Below the pieces are notes generated by a model. The model worked only from the letters and a program-made list of their open reading frames with translations. It was not told the origin of the DNA and searched no databases. This document shows positions 1 to 7,476 of a stretch of DNA of 64,000 bases, piece after piece; within the stretch, counting starts at the first letter, position 1, and each line of letters opens with the position of its first letter. The stretch is from Nonomuraea sp. PA05 (lineage in GTDB: Bacteria > Actinomycetota > Actinomycetes > Streptosporangiales > Streptosporangiaceae), in assembly GCF_008086045.1 (NCBI RefSeq), contig NZ_VSEY01000026.1:124001-188000 (forward strand). Direction: 5' to 3'. The position numbers and the translations under genes were made by a program.

Positions 1-2
1 TG

Positions 3-107
3 ACGGACGCCGGCGTGGCGCTCTACGCGGCGCTCGGCGCCCTGGGGGAATGGGGCGCCCGCCGCATGCGGGAGCTGGATCTCGTTCCCACCCACGGCGA
101 GGAGTGA
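3..107 (+). CDS. HxlR-type winged-helix regulator, C-terminal fragment
   Basis: The window opens inside this gene, and 34 codons remain before the TGA at 105. The residues LTDAG-like at the edge followed by ALYAALGALGEWG resemble the last helix of HxlR-family MarR-like regulators (typically LTPAGRAL..VL.AL.EWG). Only the C-terminus is visible, so ligand and targets cannot be judged. It is followed at once by a strong hairpin shared with the convergent mannanase gene. Confidence 0.5.
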   Translation, partial: TDAGVALYAALGALGEWGARRMRELDLVPTHGEE

Positions 108-111
108 AGCG

Positions 112-145
112 GCGGGCCGCCCCCATGGCAGTGGGGGCGGCCCGC
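112..145. terminator. Bidirectional hairpin terminator
   Basis: Perfect 13-bp inverted repeat, GCGGGCCGCCCCC with its complement, around an 8-nt loop. It sits between the convergent stop codons at 107 and 156. There is no U-tract, which is common in high-GC actinomycetes. Confidence 0.75.
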
Positions 146-155
146 GGAGGTCTTG

Positions 156-1766
156 TCAGGAGGCGGCGCAGGTGTAGGAGCTGACCGTGGCGGTGTTCCC
201 GCCGGGCCGGTTCACCTGGAAGCCGAAGCTGGTGTTGCCCCCTGCTGCCACGTTGCCGTTGTAACCGGCGTTCTTGGCGGTGACCGTCTGCCCGCTGGTC
301 GTCACCGTGGCGTTCCACGAGCCGGCCAGGGTGTGCCCGGCGGGCAGGGTGAAGGTGACGGTCCAGCCGGTGATGGCCGACGTGCCGGTGTTGGTGACCG
401 TGACGGGCTGGACGACGTACCCGCCGCCCCACTGGCTCTGCACGGTGCCCGCGGCGGTGCAGCCGCCGCCGGTGCCGCCGCCCGACGTGGTGGTGAAGGT
501 CGTGGTGGCCGAGGCGGTGGACTGGTTGCTCGCCCCGTCACGGGCCCGCACGTACACCTGGTACTGCGTGGACGGCGTCAGCCCTGTCAGGGTGATGGAG
601 TTGGTGGTGGACGAGCCGAGCAGCGGGTCGGTGGCGCCCTGCTCCCGGTAGACGTCGTACCCGGCTAACCCCGAGCCGCCCGCGTCGGTCGAGGCCGTCC
701 AGGTCAGGTTGGCGCCGTTGGCGGTGACGCCGGAGGCCGACGGGGTGCCGGGCGCGGTCGGGGCGGTGGTGTCGGTGCCGCCGCCGCTGAAGAAGGTGGC
801 CTCGCGGGAGGTCGCGGTGATGCCGTTGGCGCCGTTGAAGATGCGCTGGCCCCAGGACGTGAGCGCGGCCGGGTTGAAGCCGGTGACCATGTCGAGGTAC
901 TCGACGCCGCCGCCGTTGCCGCTCCACGACCAGCCGATGTAGCCGATGCCGCGCGACACCGCCTGCGCCATGATCGTGTCCTCGTCGGGGTTGCCGTCGG
1001 AGTGGTTGTGCCCGAACTCGCCGATCACCAGCGGCAGGCCGGCGGTCTGGAACGCGTCCAGGTAGGCGGTGATCTCGGCGGCCGTGTCGAAGACGCCGTA
1101 CATGTGGATGGAGAACACCGTGTTCTTCTGCGTGTCGGCGTTCGCCACGGTCTGGGCGGTGTTGCGCATGGTGAACTGCCAGTCCTGGCCCCAGTTGGGC
1201 GCGTCCACCATCAGCATGTGCTGGAAGCCGAGGCCGCGCATCCGGGTGATCGCGCTGGTGGTGGCGGCGGTCCAGGCGGAGACGCTGTTGTTGCCGTACG
1301 GCTCGTTGCCGATGTTGACGATGATGAAGTCCTCGGTGCCGGTGAGGGCGCTGCGGACACTGCTCCAGTAGTCGACCGCCTGGTCGAGCGTGTACGCGCC
1401 GCTCTGCTCGCCGTACCCGGTGGTGTCATGGTTTTCGAGCACGCATATTAACCGGTTCTGCCTGCACAGGGAGACGACGTTGGCCACGTCGGAGGCGCTG
1501 TTCGGGGTCCATCGGCCGCCGCTGAGCACCACGCGCACGGTGTTGGCGCGCAGCGCCTTGATGTTGGCGAAGGAACTGGTCTGGTTCGTGTACCAGGTGT
1601 GCGCGTGGCTGACGCCGCGCATGACGAACGCGTTCCCGTTGGCCTCCAGGATCCTGGTGCCGCTGACCCGGAGCCCGACCGCGGCGTGCGCGGGAGCCGG
1701 GGCGATCAGCATCGAGACGAGCAGCGACAGGAGCGCCGCCGCCGCGAGCCCGAGTCGTTTGGTCAT
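156..1766 (-). CDS. Secreted beta-mannanase: GH5 + FN3 + CBM2
   Basis: A 536-aa exported endo-beta-1,4-mannanase. Residues 1-28 are a signal peptide ending AHA. Residues about 30-325 are a GH5 catalytic domain closely resembling Streptomyces mannanase ManA (subfamily 8 pattern: RGVSH, NTVRVVLS, HDTTGYGE, GWSWSGNGGG). The acid/base is E155 in NIGNEPYG and the nucleophile E250 in IGEFGH. Residues about 335-428 form a fibronectin type III module and about 435-536 a family 2 carbohydrate-binding module with its terminal cysteines. The ATG has GGAGGG just upstream. A palindrome lies between this site and the promoter region. The protein should act outside the cell on mannan or glucomannan. Cellulase activity is the main alternative but fits the motifs less well. 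Confidence 0.92.
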   Translation of the reverse strand: MTKRLGLAAAALLSLLVSMLIAPAPAHAAVGLRVSGTRILEANGNAFVMRGVSHAHTWYTNQTSSFANIKALRANTVRVVLSGGRWTPNSASDVANVVSLCRQNRLICVLENHDTTGYGEQSGAYTLDQAVDYWSSVRSALTGTEDFIIVNIGNEPYGNNSVSAWTAATTSAITRMRGLGFQHMLMVDAPNWGQDWQFTMRNTAQTVANADTQKNTVFSIHMYGVFDTAAEITAYLDAFQTAGLPLVIGEFGHNHSDGNPDEDTIMAQAVSRGIGYIGWSWSGNGGGVEYLDMVTGFNPAALTSWGQRIFNGANGITATSREATFFSGGGTDTTAPTAPGTPSASGVTANGANLTWTASTDAGGSGLAGYDVYREQGATDPLLGSSTTNSITLTGLTPSTQYQVYVRARDGASNQSTASATTTFTTTSGGGTGGGCTAAGTVQSQWGGGYVVQPVTVTNTGTSAITGWTVTFTLPAGHTLAGSWNATVTTSGQTVTAKNAGYNGNVAAGGNTSFGFQVNRPGGNTATVSSYTCAAS

Positions 1767-1783
1767 GGGGGGTGCCCTCCTGT

Positions 1784-1793
1784 TAACCGGTTA
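1784..1793. promoter_or_regulatory. Palindromic operator candidate upstream of mannanase
   Basis: TAACCGGTTA is a perfect 10-bp CG-centred palindrome 18 bp upstream of the mannanase ATG. CG-centred palindromes are typical LacI-family operators. The core TTAACCGGTT recurs inside the same gene near 1448-1457. Confidence 0.4.
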
Positions 1794-1883
1794 GGTCCGG
1801 CGCACATGGTCCTGCGGAAACCGTCCCGATGTACAGCGACACGAACGCGATCGCGGAAGAATGCCTGGAGAGAGGTGAAACTT

Positions 1884-2540
1884 TCACTCTTCCCTGAGGG
1901 TGGGCAGCCCGGCGGCCAGGGCCGAGAGCGCCCGGACGAGCGTGGGCAGCAGCACCGGGCACGCGGCGGCCAGCTCCGGGTCCTCGGCGTAGACCTGGGC
2001 GAGCGCGGGCGGCGGGTTGGCGGCCGGATAGAGCATTCCGGCCAGCCCGCTGCAGGCTGCCGCCAGCTCACCGCCCTCGCGCTCGGTCAGGTCGGTCGCC
2101 CCGGCCATGGCGGCGCCCATCTCGGCGATCCGGGCGTGCACCGCGTGCTTGAACGCGCGTGCGGCGGGGACCGACACGTTGTGTTCGAGACTGGTGGAGG
2201 CGTGGCTGAGTAGGTCGCAGAAGAGCGGCCGCTCGACGATCGTCTCGACCAGCGCGGTCACGGCGTTCGTCGTGCCGCTGGTGGTGCGCAGCCGTTCGGC
2301 GACGGCCTCCGCCCACTGGCGCCACTCGTCGGCGAGCAGCTCCAGGTAGATCTCCTCGCGGGTGCCGAAGTAACGCACGATGTTGGACTTGGCCAGCCCC
2401 ACGGCCTCGGCGACCGCGCCCAGGCTCACGTTGCGCACCCCGGAGGTGCGGGCGAGCTCGCGGGCGGCGGCGAGGATGGCCTCGCGCCGCTGCTGCTTGT
2501 GCTCGGGCCGCCTGGCCCGGAGGAATGCCGACCGCGTCAT
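1884..2540 (-). CDS. TetR-family regulator of the divergent molybdenum hydroxylase operon
   Basis: A 218-aa TetR-type repressor if it starts at the ATG at 2540; an upstream in-frame start at 2585 would run into the operator. The N-terminal helix-turn-helix reads REAILAAARELA...VSLGAVAEAVGLAKSNIVRYFGTREE, the standard TetR pattern. The remaining 150 residues are the helical ligand and dimer domain. The gene is divergent from the Pao-like operon, with a 12-bp inverted repeat in the shared gap. It therefore most likely represses both itself and the oxidoreductase genes; the inducer is unknown. Confidence 0.85.
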   Translation of the reverse strand: MTRSAFLRARRPEHKQQRREAILAAARELARTSGVRNVSLGAVAEAVGLAKSNIVRYFGTREEIYLELLADEWRQWAEAVAERLRTTSGTTNAVTALVETIVERPLFCDLLSHASTSLEHNVSVPAARAFKHAVHARIAEMGAAMAGATDLTEREGGELAAACSGLAGMLYPAANPPPALAQVYAEDPELAAACPVLLPTLVRALSALAAGLPTLREE

Positions 2541-2571
2541 GTCGCCATCAGCATACTGGCGCCGATTTAAA

Positions 2572-2606
2572 AGAACACCGTTCACTTGTTAAGGGAACGC
2601 TGTTCT
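2572..2606. promoter_or_regulatory. TetR operator between divergent genes
   Basis: AGAACACCGTTC (2572-2583) and GAACGCTGTTCT (2595-2606) are inverted copies matching at 11 of 12 positions, separated by 11 bp. They fill the gap between the TetR gene and the 2Fe-2S subunit gene. Size and symmetry suit two bound TetR dimers. Confidence 0.65.
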
Positions 2607-2640
2607 GTTAGCGTCCGGACCACAAGACGGGAGGAAGCGC

Positions 2641-3114
2641 GTGACCGAGATACGGATGAAAGTGAACGGCTCCGTCGAGTCCCTCGACGTCGAGCCGTGG
2701 GTGAGCCTGCTCGACGCGCTGCGCGAGCGGCTCGGGCTGACCGGCCCCAAGAAAGGCTGCGACCAGGGCGCCTGCGGGGCCTGCACGGTGCTCGCCGACG
2801 GCGTGCGGATCAACGCGTGCCTCGCCCTGGCCGTCCAGTACGACGGCAGGGAGATCACCACCATCGAGGGCGTGGCGCATCCGCTGCAGGAGGCGTTCGT
2901 GCGCAACGACGGCCTCCAGTGCGGCTACTGCACCCCCGGCCAGATCTGCTCGGCGATCGGCATGCTCGCCGAGTACGAGGCGGGCATGCCCAGCGCCGTG
3001 ACCGGGTCGCAAGGGCTCGACGAATCTGAGATCAGGGAGCGCATGAGCGGCAACCTGTGCCGGTGCGGCGCCTACAACGGCATCGTGGACGCGATCAAGG
3101 AGGCCTCCCGATGA
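2641..3114 (+). CDS. 2Fe-2S subunit of aldehyde/xanthine-oxidase-type enzyme (PaoA/YagT-like)
   Basis: This 157-aa small subunit carries electrons between the FAD and molybdenum subunits. The plant-type ferredoxin cluster is bound by C40, C45, C48 and C60 (GCDQGACGAC...C). The second, helical 2Fe-2S cluster is bound by C94, C97, C140 and C142 (CGYC and CRC). The GTG start follows GGGAGGAA at ideal spacing. The stop overlaps the next ATG (ATGA), so the three subunits are translationally coupled. Unlike E. coli PaoA, no twin-arginine signal is visible, so the complex is probably cytoplasmic. Confidence 0.93.
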   Translation: MTEIRMKVNGSVESLDVEPWVSLLDALRERLGLTGPKKGCDQGACGACTVLADGVRINACLALAVQYDGREITTIEGVAHPLQEAFVRNDGLQCGYCTPGQICSAIGMLAEYEAGMPSAVTGSQGLDESEIRERMSGNLCRCGAYNGIVDAIKEASR

Positions 3115-4103
3115 GGCCGTTCGCCTATGTCAAAGCCGCGGATGTCGACTCCGCCGTGCGCGCGGCCAGCGAGCCCGGCGCCAGGTTCCTCGGTGGCGGC
3201 ACCAACCTGGTGGACCTCATGCGCGAGGGCATCGAGCGCCCCGACACCGTCGTGGACGTGACGGGCCTGCCCTTCGACACCGTGGACGACCTGCCCGACG
3301 GCGGCCTGCGCGTCGGCGCGCTCGTCCGCAACAGCGTCCTGGCCGCCGACCCCCGGGTGCGCGCCCGCTACCCGATGGTGTCGCAGGCGCTGCTGTCCGG
3401 CGCCTCCGGCCAGCTCCGCAACATGGCCACCGTGGGCGGCAACCTGCTGCAGCGCACCCGCTGCCCGTACTTCTACGACCACGCCTCCGCCTGCAACAAG
3501 CGCTCGCCCGGCGCCGGCTGCGACGCCCTCGACGGGTTCAACCGCAGCACCGCGATCCTGGGCGTCAGCGCGAGCTGCGTGGCCGCCCACCCGTCCGACC
3601 TGTGCGTGGCGCTGGCCGCCCTCGACGCGGTCGTCGAGGTACGCGGCCTGGACGGCACCCGCCGCGTCCCCCTGGCCGACTTCCACCGCCTGCCCGGCGA
3701 CACCCCGGACGTCGAGACCACCCTCGCCCCCGGCGAGCTGGTCACGGCCGTCGAGCTGCCGCCCGTCCCGGTCGCCGCCAACTCCCGCTACCGCAAGGTC
3801 CGCGACCGCGCCTCCTACGCGTTCGCCCTGGTCTCGGTGGCGGCGGCGCTGGAGGTGCGCGACGGCGCCGTCACCGAGGTGCGGCTGGCGCTCGGCGGCG
3901 TCGCGCCCAAGCCGTGGCGGGCCACGCGGGCCGAGCGCCTGCTGACCGGCGGCCCCGCCGACGAGGACGCCTTCCGCCGCGCCGCCCAGGCGGAGCTGGC
4001 GGAGGCGACCACCAGGGAGGGCAACGCCTTCAAGGCCCCGCTCGCCGTGGCCACCATCACCGCCGCGCTGCGCGAACTGAGCACGGGAGGGACGGGCCGA
4101 TGA
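3111..4103 (+). CDS. FAD-binding subunit with 4Fe-4S-type insertion (PaoB/YagS-like)
   Basis: A 330-aa flavoprotein of the CO-dehydrogenase/xanthine-oxidase medium-subunit family. FAD contacts are the FLGGGTNLVDLM loop (27-37) and ATVGGNLL (106-113). Between them is the inserted segment with C118, C128, C137 and C156. In E. coli PaoB the equivalent cysteines bind an unusual 4Fe-4S cluster, so this enzyme is predicted to have the same extra cofactor. It is coupled on both sides by 4-nt ATGA overlaps. The start at 3111 is chosen by that overlap and by homology. Confidence 0.92.
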   Translation: MRPFAYVKAADVDSAVRAASEPGARFLGGGTNLVDLMREGIERPDTVVDVTGLPFDTVDDLPDGGLRVGALVRNSVLAADPRVRARYPMVSQALLSGASGQLRNMATVGGNLLQRTRCPYFYDHASACNKRSPGAGCDALDGFNRSTAILGVSASCVAAHPSDLCVALAALDAVVEVRGLDGTRRVPLADFHRLPGDTPDVETTLAPGELVTAVELPPVPVAANSRYRKVRDRASYAFALVSVAAALEVRDGAVTEVRLALGGVAPKPWRATRAERLLTGGPADEDAFRRAAQAELAEATTREGNAFKAPLAVATITAALRELSTGGTGR

Positions 4104-6370
4104 GCATCAAGTACGCCGAGACCGAGCAGGCCACGGGCACCACCAAGTACGTCGGGCAGGCGGTGGACCGGGTCGACGGACCCGCCAAGACGACCGGCGA
4201 GGCCCGCTTCGCCGCCGAGTACCCGTACCCCGGCCTGGCCTACGCCGCGATCGTGCACGCCACGATCCCCCGGGGCCGCCTCACCGCCGTCGACACGGCC
4301 GAGGCGCGGGCGGTGCGCGGCGTCATCGACGTGCTCACCCACGAGAACACCCGGCCCATGAAGCCTGCTCCCAAGGTGAGCTTCCTCGACCTCAGCACGC
4401 TCGTCGCCGGCACGTCGGTCAACTACCTGGCCACCGACGAGGTGCTCTGGAACGGCCAGCCCATCGCCGTCGTGGTCGCCGAGACCCCGGAGACGGCCCG
4501 GTACGCGGCGTCGCTGGTGCGCCCGGCGTACCAGGAGCTGCCCGCCGCCGTGGACCTGGCGGCCGAGCAGGGCAACGCCGTCCCCCAGAAGGGCAACCTG
4601 ATCAGCGAGGCCGAGGCGGACAAGGGCGACGCACCCGCCGCGCTGGCCGCCGCGCCGCACTCGGTGGACCTGACGTTCACCACTCCGCCGCACAACCACA
4701 ACGCGATCGAGCCGCACGCCACCACCGCCGTCTGGGACGGCGACAAGCTGACCGTGCACGAGGCCACGCAGAACATCACCTGGACGCGCAAGCACCTGGC
4801 CCAGCGGTTCGAGGTGCCGGAGAAGAACGTCAGGGTGCTGTCCCCGTTCGTCGGGGGCGGGTTCGGCGGCAAGGGCTCGGTCTGGGCCGGCACGCTGCTC
4901 GCCGTGCTCGCCGCCCGGGCGACGGGCCGGCCGGTGCGGCTCTCGCTCACCCGCGAGGGCGTCTACCACACGGTGGGCGGGCGCACGGGCAGCATCCAGC
5001 GGGTCGCGCTGGGCGCCGGCGCGGACGGGAAACTGTCCGCGATCATCCACACCAGCGTGTCCAGGACGGGACGCAGCGGCGGGAACGGCGAGCCGTGCAC
5101 CGCCGGCACCCGGCACCTGTACGCCGCGCCCAACATCCACCTGCGGCAGAGCACCGTGCAGCTCGACCTGCTGGCCAACACGTTCATGCGCGCGCCGGGC
5201 GAGTCCATCGGCACCTTCGCCCTGGAGTCGGCGATGGACGAGCTGTCCTTCGAGCTGGGCCTGGACCCGGTCGAGCTGCGCCTGATCAACGAGCCCGACC
5301 GCGACCCGGTGGGCGGGCAGCGGCTGGCGCACCGCAGGCTGCGGGAGGCGTACGCGCTGGGGGCCGAGCGGTTCGGCTGGCGCGAGCGCGACCCCAGGCC
5401 CGGCTCCATGCGGGACGGCCGGTGGCTGGTCGGCATGGGGGTGGCCGCCGCCTACCACCCGTCGATGCGGATGCCCGCGAACGTCACGCTGCGGCTGGGC
5501 GCGGACGGCACGGTCGTGGTGCGCTCCGGCTTGCAGGAGATGGGCATGGGCACGGCGACGGTGCTGGGGCAGATGGCCGCCGACGAGCTGGGGGTGCCGC
5601 TGGCGTCCGTACGCGTCGAGTACGGCGACTCCGACCTGCCGGTCGCGCCCGGCGCGGGCGGCTCGATGCAGACCGCGAGCGCGGCGGCGGGCGTGCAGGA
5701 CGCCGCCGCCAAGCTCAAGCGCACCCTGCTCGGCCTGGTGCGCCGCGCACCCGGCTCACCCCTGCGCGGCCGCAAGCCGGACGAGGTGCAGGCCCGCGAC
5801 GGCGGCCTGTACGCCGGGGCCGCCGGTCAGACGTACGCGGAGATCCTGAGTGCGGCCGGCCGCGACCACGTGGAGGTGGAGAGCAAGGCGGGCATGCTGG
5901 GCTTCATGGTGCGGACCCTGCGTGAGCGCAGAAGCCTGGTGCGGGCGGCGACCGGCGCGCAGTTCTGCGAGGTGCGCGTCGATCCCGACACCATGGAGGT
6001 ACGCGTCTCGCGCTGGACGGGCGTCTTCGACGTCGGCACCGTGATCAACGCCAGGACGGCGGCGAGCCAGCTCCGGGGCGGCATCGTGATGGGCATCGGC
6101 ATGGCGCTGACGGAGCAGACGCTGATCGACCGCCGCGACGGCCGGATCATGAACGCGAGCCTGTCGGAATACCACGTGCCCGTGCACGCCGACATCCCGC
6201 GCATCGACATCCACTGCCTGGACGAGCCGGACTCCACCATGCCGATGGGGCTGCGCGGGGTCGGGGAGGTGAGCATCACCGGGGCCGCGGCGGCCGTGGC
6301 GAACGCGGTGCGGCACGCCACCGGCAAGCGCGTGCTCGACCTGCCGATCACCCTCGACAAGCTGCTGTGA
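4100..6370 (+). CDS. Molybdenum cofactor-binding large subunit (PaoC/YagR-like)
   Basis: A 756-aa catalytic subunit of a xanthine-oxidase-family hydroxylase, probably oxidising aldehydes. Residues about 20-135 are the aldehyde oxidase hammerhead (DGPAKTTGEARFAAE). The rest is the two-domain Moco-binding region, with PFVGGGFGGKG and GEVSITG; the general base is E723 in GLRGVGEVS near the C-terminus. Domain order and length match YagR. No XdhC/PaoD-type maturation gene follows, although such enzymes usually need a sulfurase chaperone, so it must be elsewhere. The gene's stop codon lies inside a 26-bp tandem repeat. Confidence 0.93.
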   Translation: MSIKYAETEQATGTTKYVGQAVDRVDGPAKTTGEARFAAEYPYPGLAYAAIVHATIPRGRLTAVDTAEARAVRGVIDVLTHENTRPMKPAPKVSFLDLSTLVAGTSVNYLATDEVLWNGQPIAVVVAETPETARYAASLVRPAYQELPAAVDLAAEQGNAVPQKGNLISEAEADKGDAPAALAAAPHSVDLTFTTPPHNHNAIEPHATTAVWDGDKLTVHEATQNITWTRKHLAQRFEVPEKNVRVLSPFVGGGFGGKGSVWAGTLLAVLAARATGRPVRLSLTREGVYHTVGGRTGSIQRVALGAGADGKLSAIIHTSVSRTGRSGGNGEPCTAGTRHLYAAPNIHLRQSTVQLDLLANTFMRAPGESIGTFALESAMDELSFELGLDPVELRLINEPDRDPVGGQRLAHRRLREAYALGAERFGWRERDPRPGSMRDGRWLVGMGVAAAYHPSMRMPANVTLRLGADGTVVVRSGLQEMGMGTATVLGQMAADELGVPLASVRVEYGDSDLPVAPGAGGSMQTASAAAGVQDAAAKLKRTLLGLVRRAPGSPLRGRKPDEVQARDGGLYAGAAGQTYAEILSAAGRDHVEVESKAGMLGFMVRTLRERRSLVRAATGAQFCEVRVDPDTMEVRVSRWTGVFDVGTVINARTAASQLRGGIVMGIGMALTEQTLIDRRDGRIMNASLSEYHVPVHADIPRIDIHCLDEPDSTMPMGLRGVGEVSITGAAAAVANAVRHATGKRVLDLPITLDKLL

Positions 6371-6424
6371 ACTTCACGTTCGCTGGGCTGCTGTGAGCTT
6401 CACGCTCGCCGGGCCGCTGTGAGC
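6361..6424. repeat. 26-bp tandem duplication spanning two convergent gene ends
   Basis: Two near-identical 26-bp units (6361-6386 and 6387-6412) plus a 12-bp partial third. Unit 1 contains the TGA of the Moco subunit gene. The minus-strand TGA of the next gene begins in unit 2. Confidence 0.75.
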
Positions 6425-6933
6425 GCGCGGGCGGCCACCGCGGCCGCCCGCGCCGCCGCCGCTCCTCGTTCCGGGTCCACCATGGCGGTGACCGTGGCCC
6501 CGTCCACCAGCACGAGGAGCTGCTCGGCCAGCAGGTCGTCAGTCACCAGCCCGCGCAGGTAGTCACGCAACCGCCGCTTGTGCGCGCGCACCACCTCGGC
6601 CACGGCCTCCGACGTCGCGCCCAGCTCTCCGTACGCGTTGACGAACCCGCACCCGCGGAAGTCCTCCTCGGCGAACCACCGCTCCAGCCACCCGAACACG
6701 GCCCCGACCTGGTCATCGTGCTCGCGCACGTACGAGGTGAGCGAGCCCATCCACCGCTCGTCCCGCCGCTCCAGGTAGGCCACCACGAGCGCCTCCTTGG
6801 ACGGGAAGCACTGGTAGAGCCGCTTGAGCGACACCCCCGACGCCGCCCTGACGTCGTCCATGCCCACGGCCCGGATGCCGCGCCGGTAGAACAGCTCACC
6901 GGCCGCCGTCAGGAGTCGTTCGGCGTGTTCCAT
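6400..6933 (-). CDS. TetR-family regulator
   Basis: A 177-aa TetR-type repressor. Residues 5-50 form the DNA-binding domain (RLLTAAGELFYRRGIRAVGMDDVRAASGVSLKRLYQCFPSKEALV). The ligand domain is short. It is divergent from the NTF2-like gene, and two excellent palindromes lie between them, so autoregulation plus control of that neighbour is likely. The last codons fall in the 26-bp tandem repeat. Confidence 0.88.
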   Translation of the reverse strand: MEHAERLLTAAGELFYRRGIRAVGMDDVRAASGVSLKRLYQCFPSKEALVVAYLERRDERWMGSLTSYVREHDDQVGAVFGWLERWFAEEDFRGCGFVNAYGELGATSEAVAEVVRAHKRRLRDYLRGLVTDDLLAEQLLVLVDGATVTAMVDPERGAAAARAAAVAARALTAARRA

Positions 6934-6951
6934 GGCACCTCGCTTGCTCCG

Positions 6952-6996
6952 GAGAACGGTCGTTCTCTAGGCTATCCCGCGAGAACGACCGTTCTC
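6952..6996. promoter_or_regulatory. Pair of TetR operators
   Basis: GAGAACG-GT-CGTTCTC (6952-6967) and GAGAACG-AC-CGTTCTC (6981-6996). Each has perfect 7-bp arms around 2 bp, and the two sites are inverted relative to each other. They occupy the promoter gap between the TetR gene and the NTF2-like gene. Confidence 0.75.
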
Positions 6997-7017
6997 CTGC
7001 CGTCCGAGGAGGCCGCC

Positions 7018-7476
7018 ATGTCCCGCCCGCCCGTCCCGCCGTTCACCGAGGAGAGCGCCCGCATCAAGGTCCAGGCCGCCGAGGACGCCTGGAACACGTG
7101 CGACCCCGACCGGGTCGCGCTCGCGTACACGGAGGACTCGGTCTGGCGCAACCGCGGCGAGTTCCTCACCGGCCGCGACGAGATCAGGGCATTCCTGCGC
7201 CGCAAGTGGGACAGGGAGCTGGACTACGCGCTGCGCAAGGAGCTGTGGGCGGTGCTCGGCGACCGCATCGCGGTCCGCTTCCAGTACGAGTCCCGCGACG
7301 CCTCCGGGCAGTGGTGGCGCAGCTACGGCAACGAGCAGTGGGAGTTCGACGCGGACGGGCTGATGCGGCGCAGGGAGGCCAGCATCAACGACGTGCGCAT
7401 CGAGGAGTCGCAGCGGCGCGTCTTCGGGCCGCGCGGCGACGACGAACGCGGCGTGGACGTACTGCCGGTCAGGTGA
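7018..7476 (+). CDS. NTF2-like/SnoaL-fold protein, DUF1348 type
   Basis: A 152-aa small alpha+beta barrel protein. The order (N-terminal helix KVQAAEDAWNTCDPDRVALAY, then ED.VWRNRGEFLTGRDEIRAFLRRKW, then WWRSYGNEQWEFDADGLM) matches the DUF1348 nuclear-transport-factor-2-like family, whose reaction is not established. The ATG follows AGGAGG. It is probably under control of the divergent TetR gene. Its 3' end overlaps the convergent permease gene by 8 bp. Confidence 0.85.
   Translation: MSRPPVPPFTEESARIKVQAAEDAWNTCDPDRVALAYTEDSVWRNRGEFLTGRDEIRAFLRRKWDRELDYALRKELWAVLGDRIAVRFQYESRDASGQWWRSYGNEQWEFDADGLMRRREASINDVRIEESQRRVFGPRGDDERGVDVLPVR

Noticed and set aside
3815..5458. Long minus-strand open frame opposite the molybdenum hydroxylase genes
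   Set aside because: Composition is typical antisense shadow (His/Gly/Val/Arg-rich) and the plus strand encodes well-conserved subunits.
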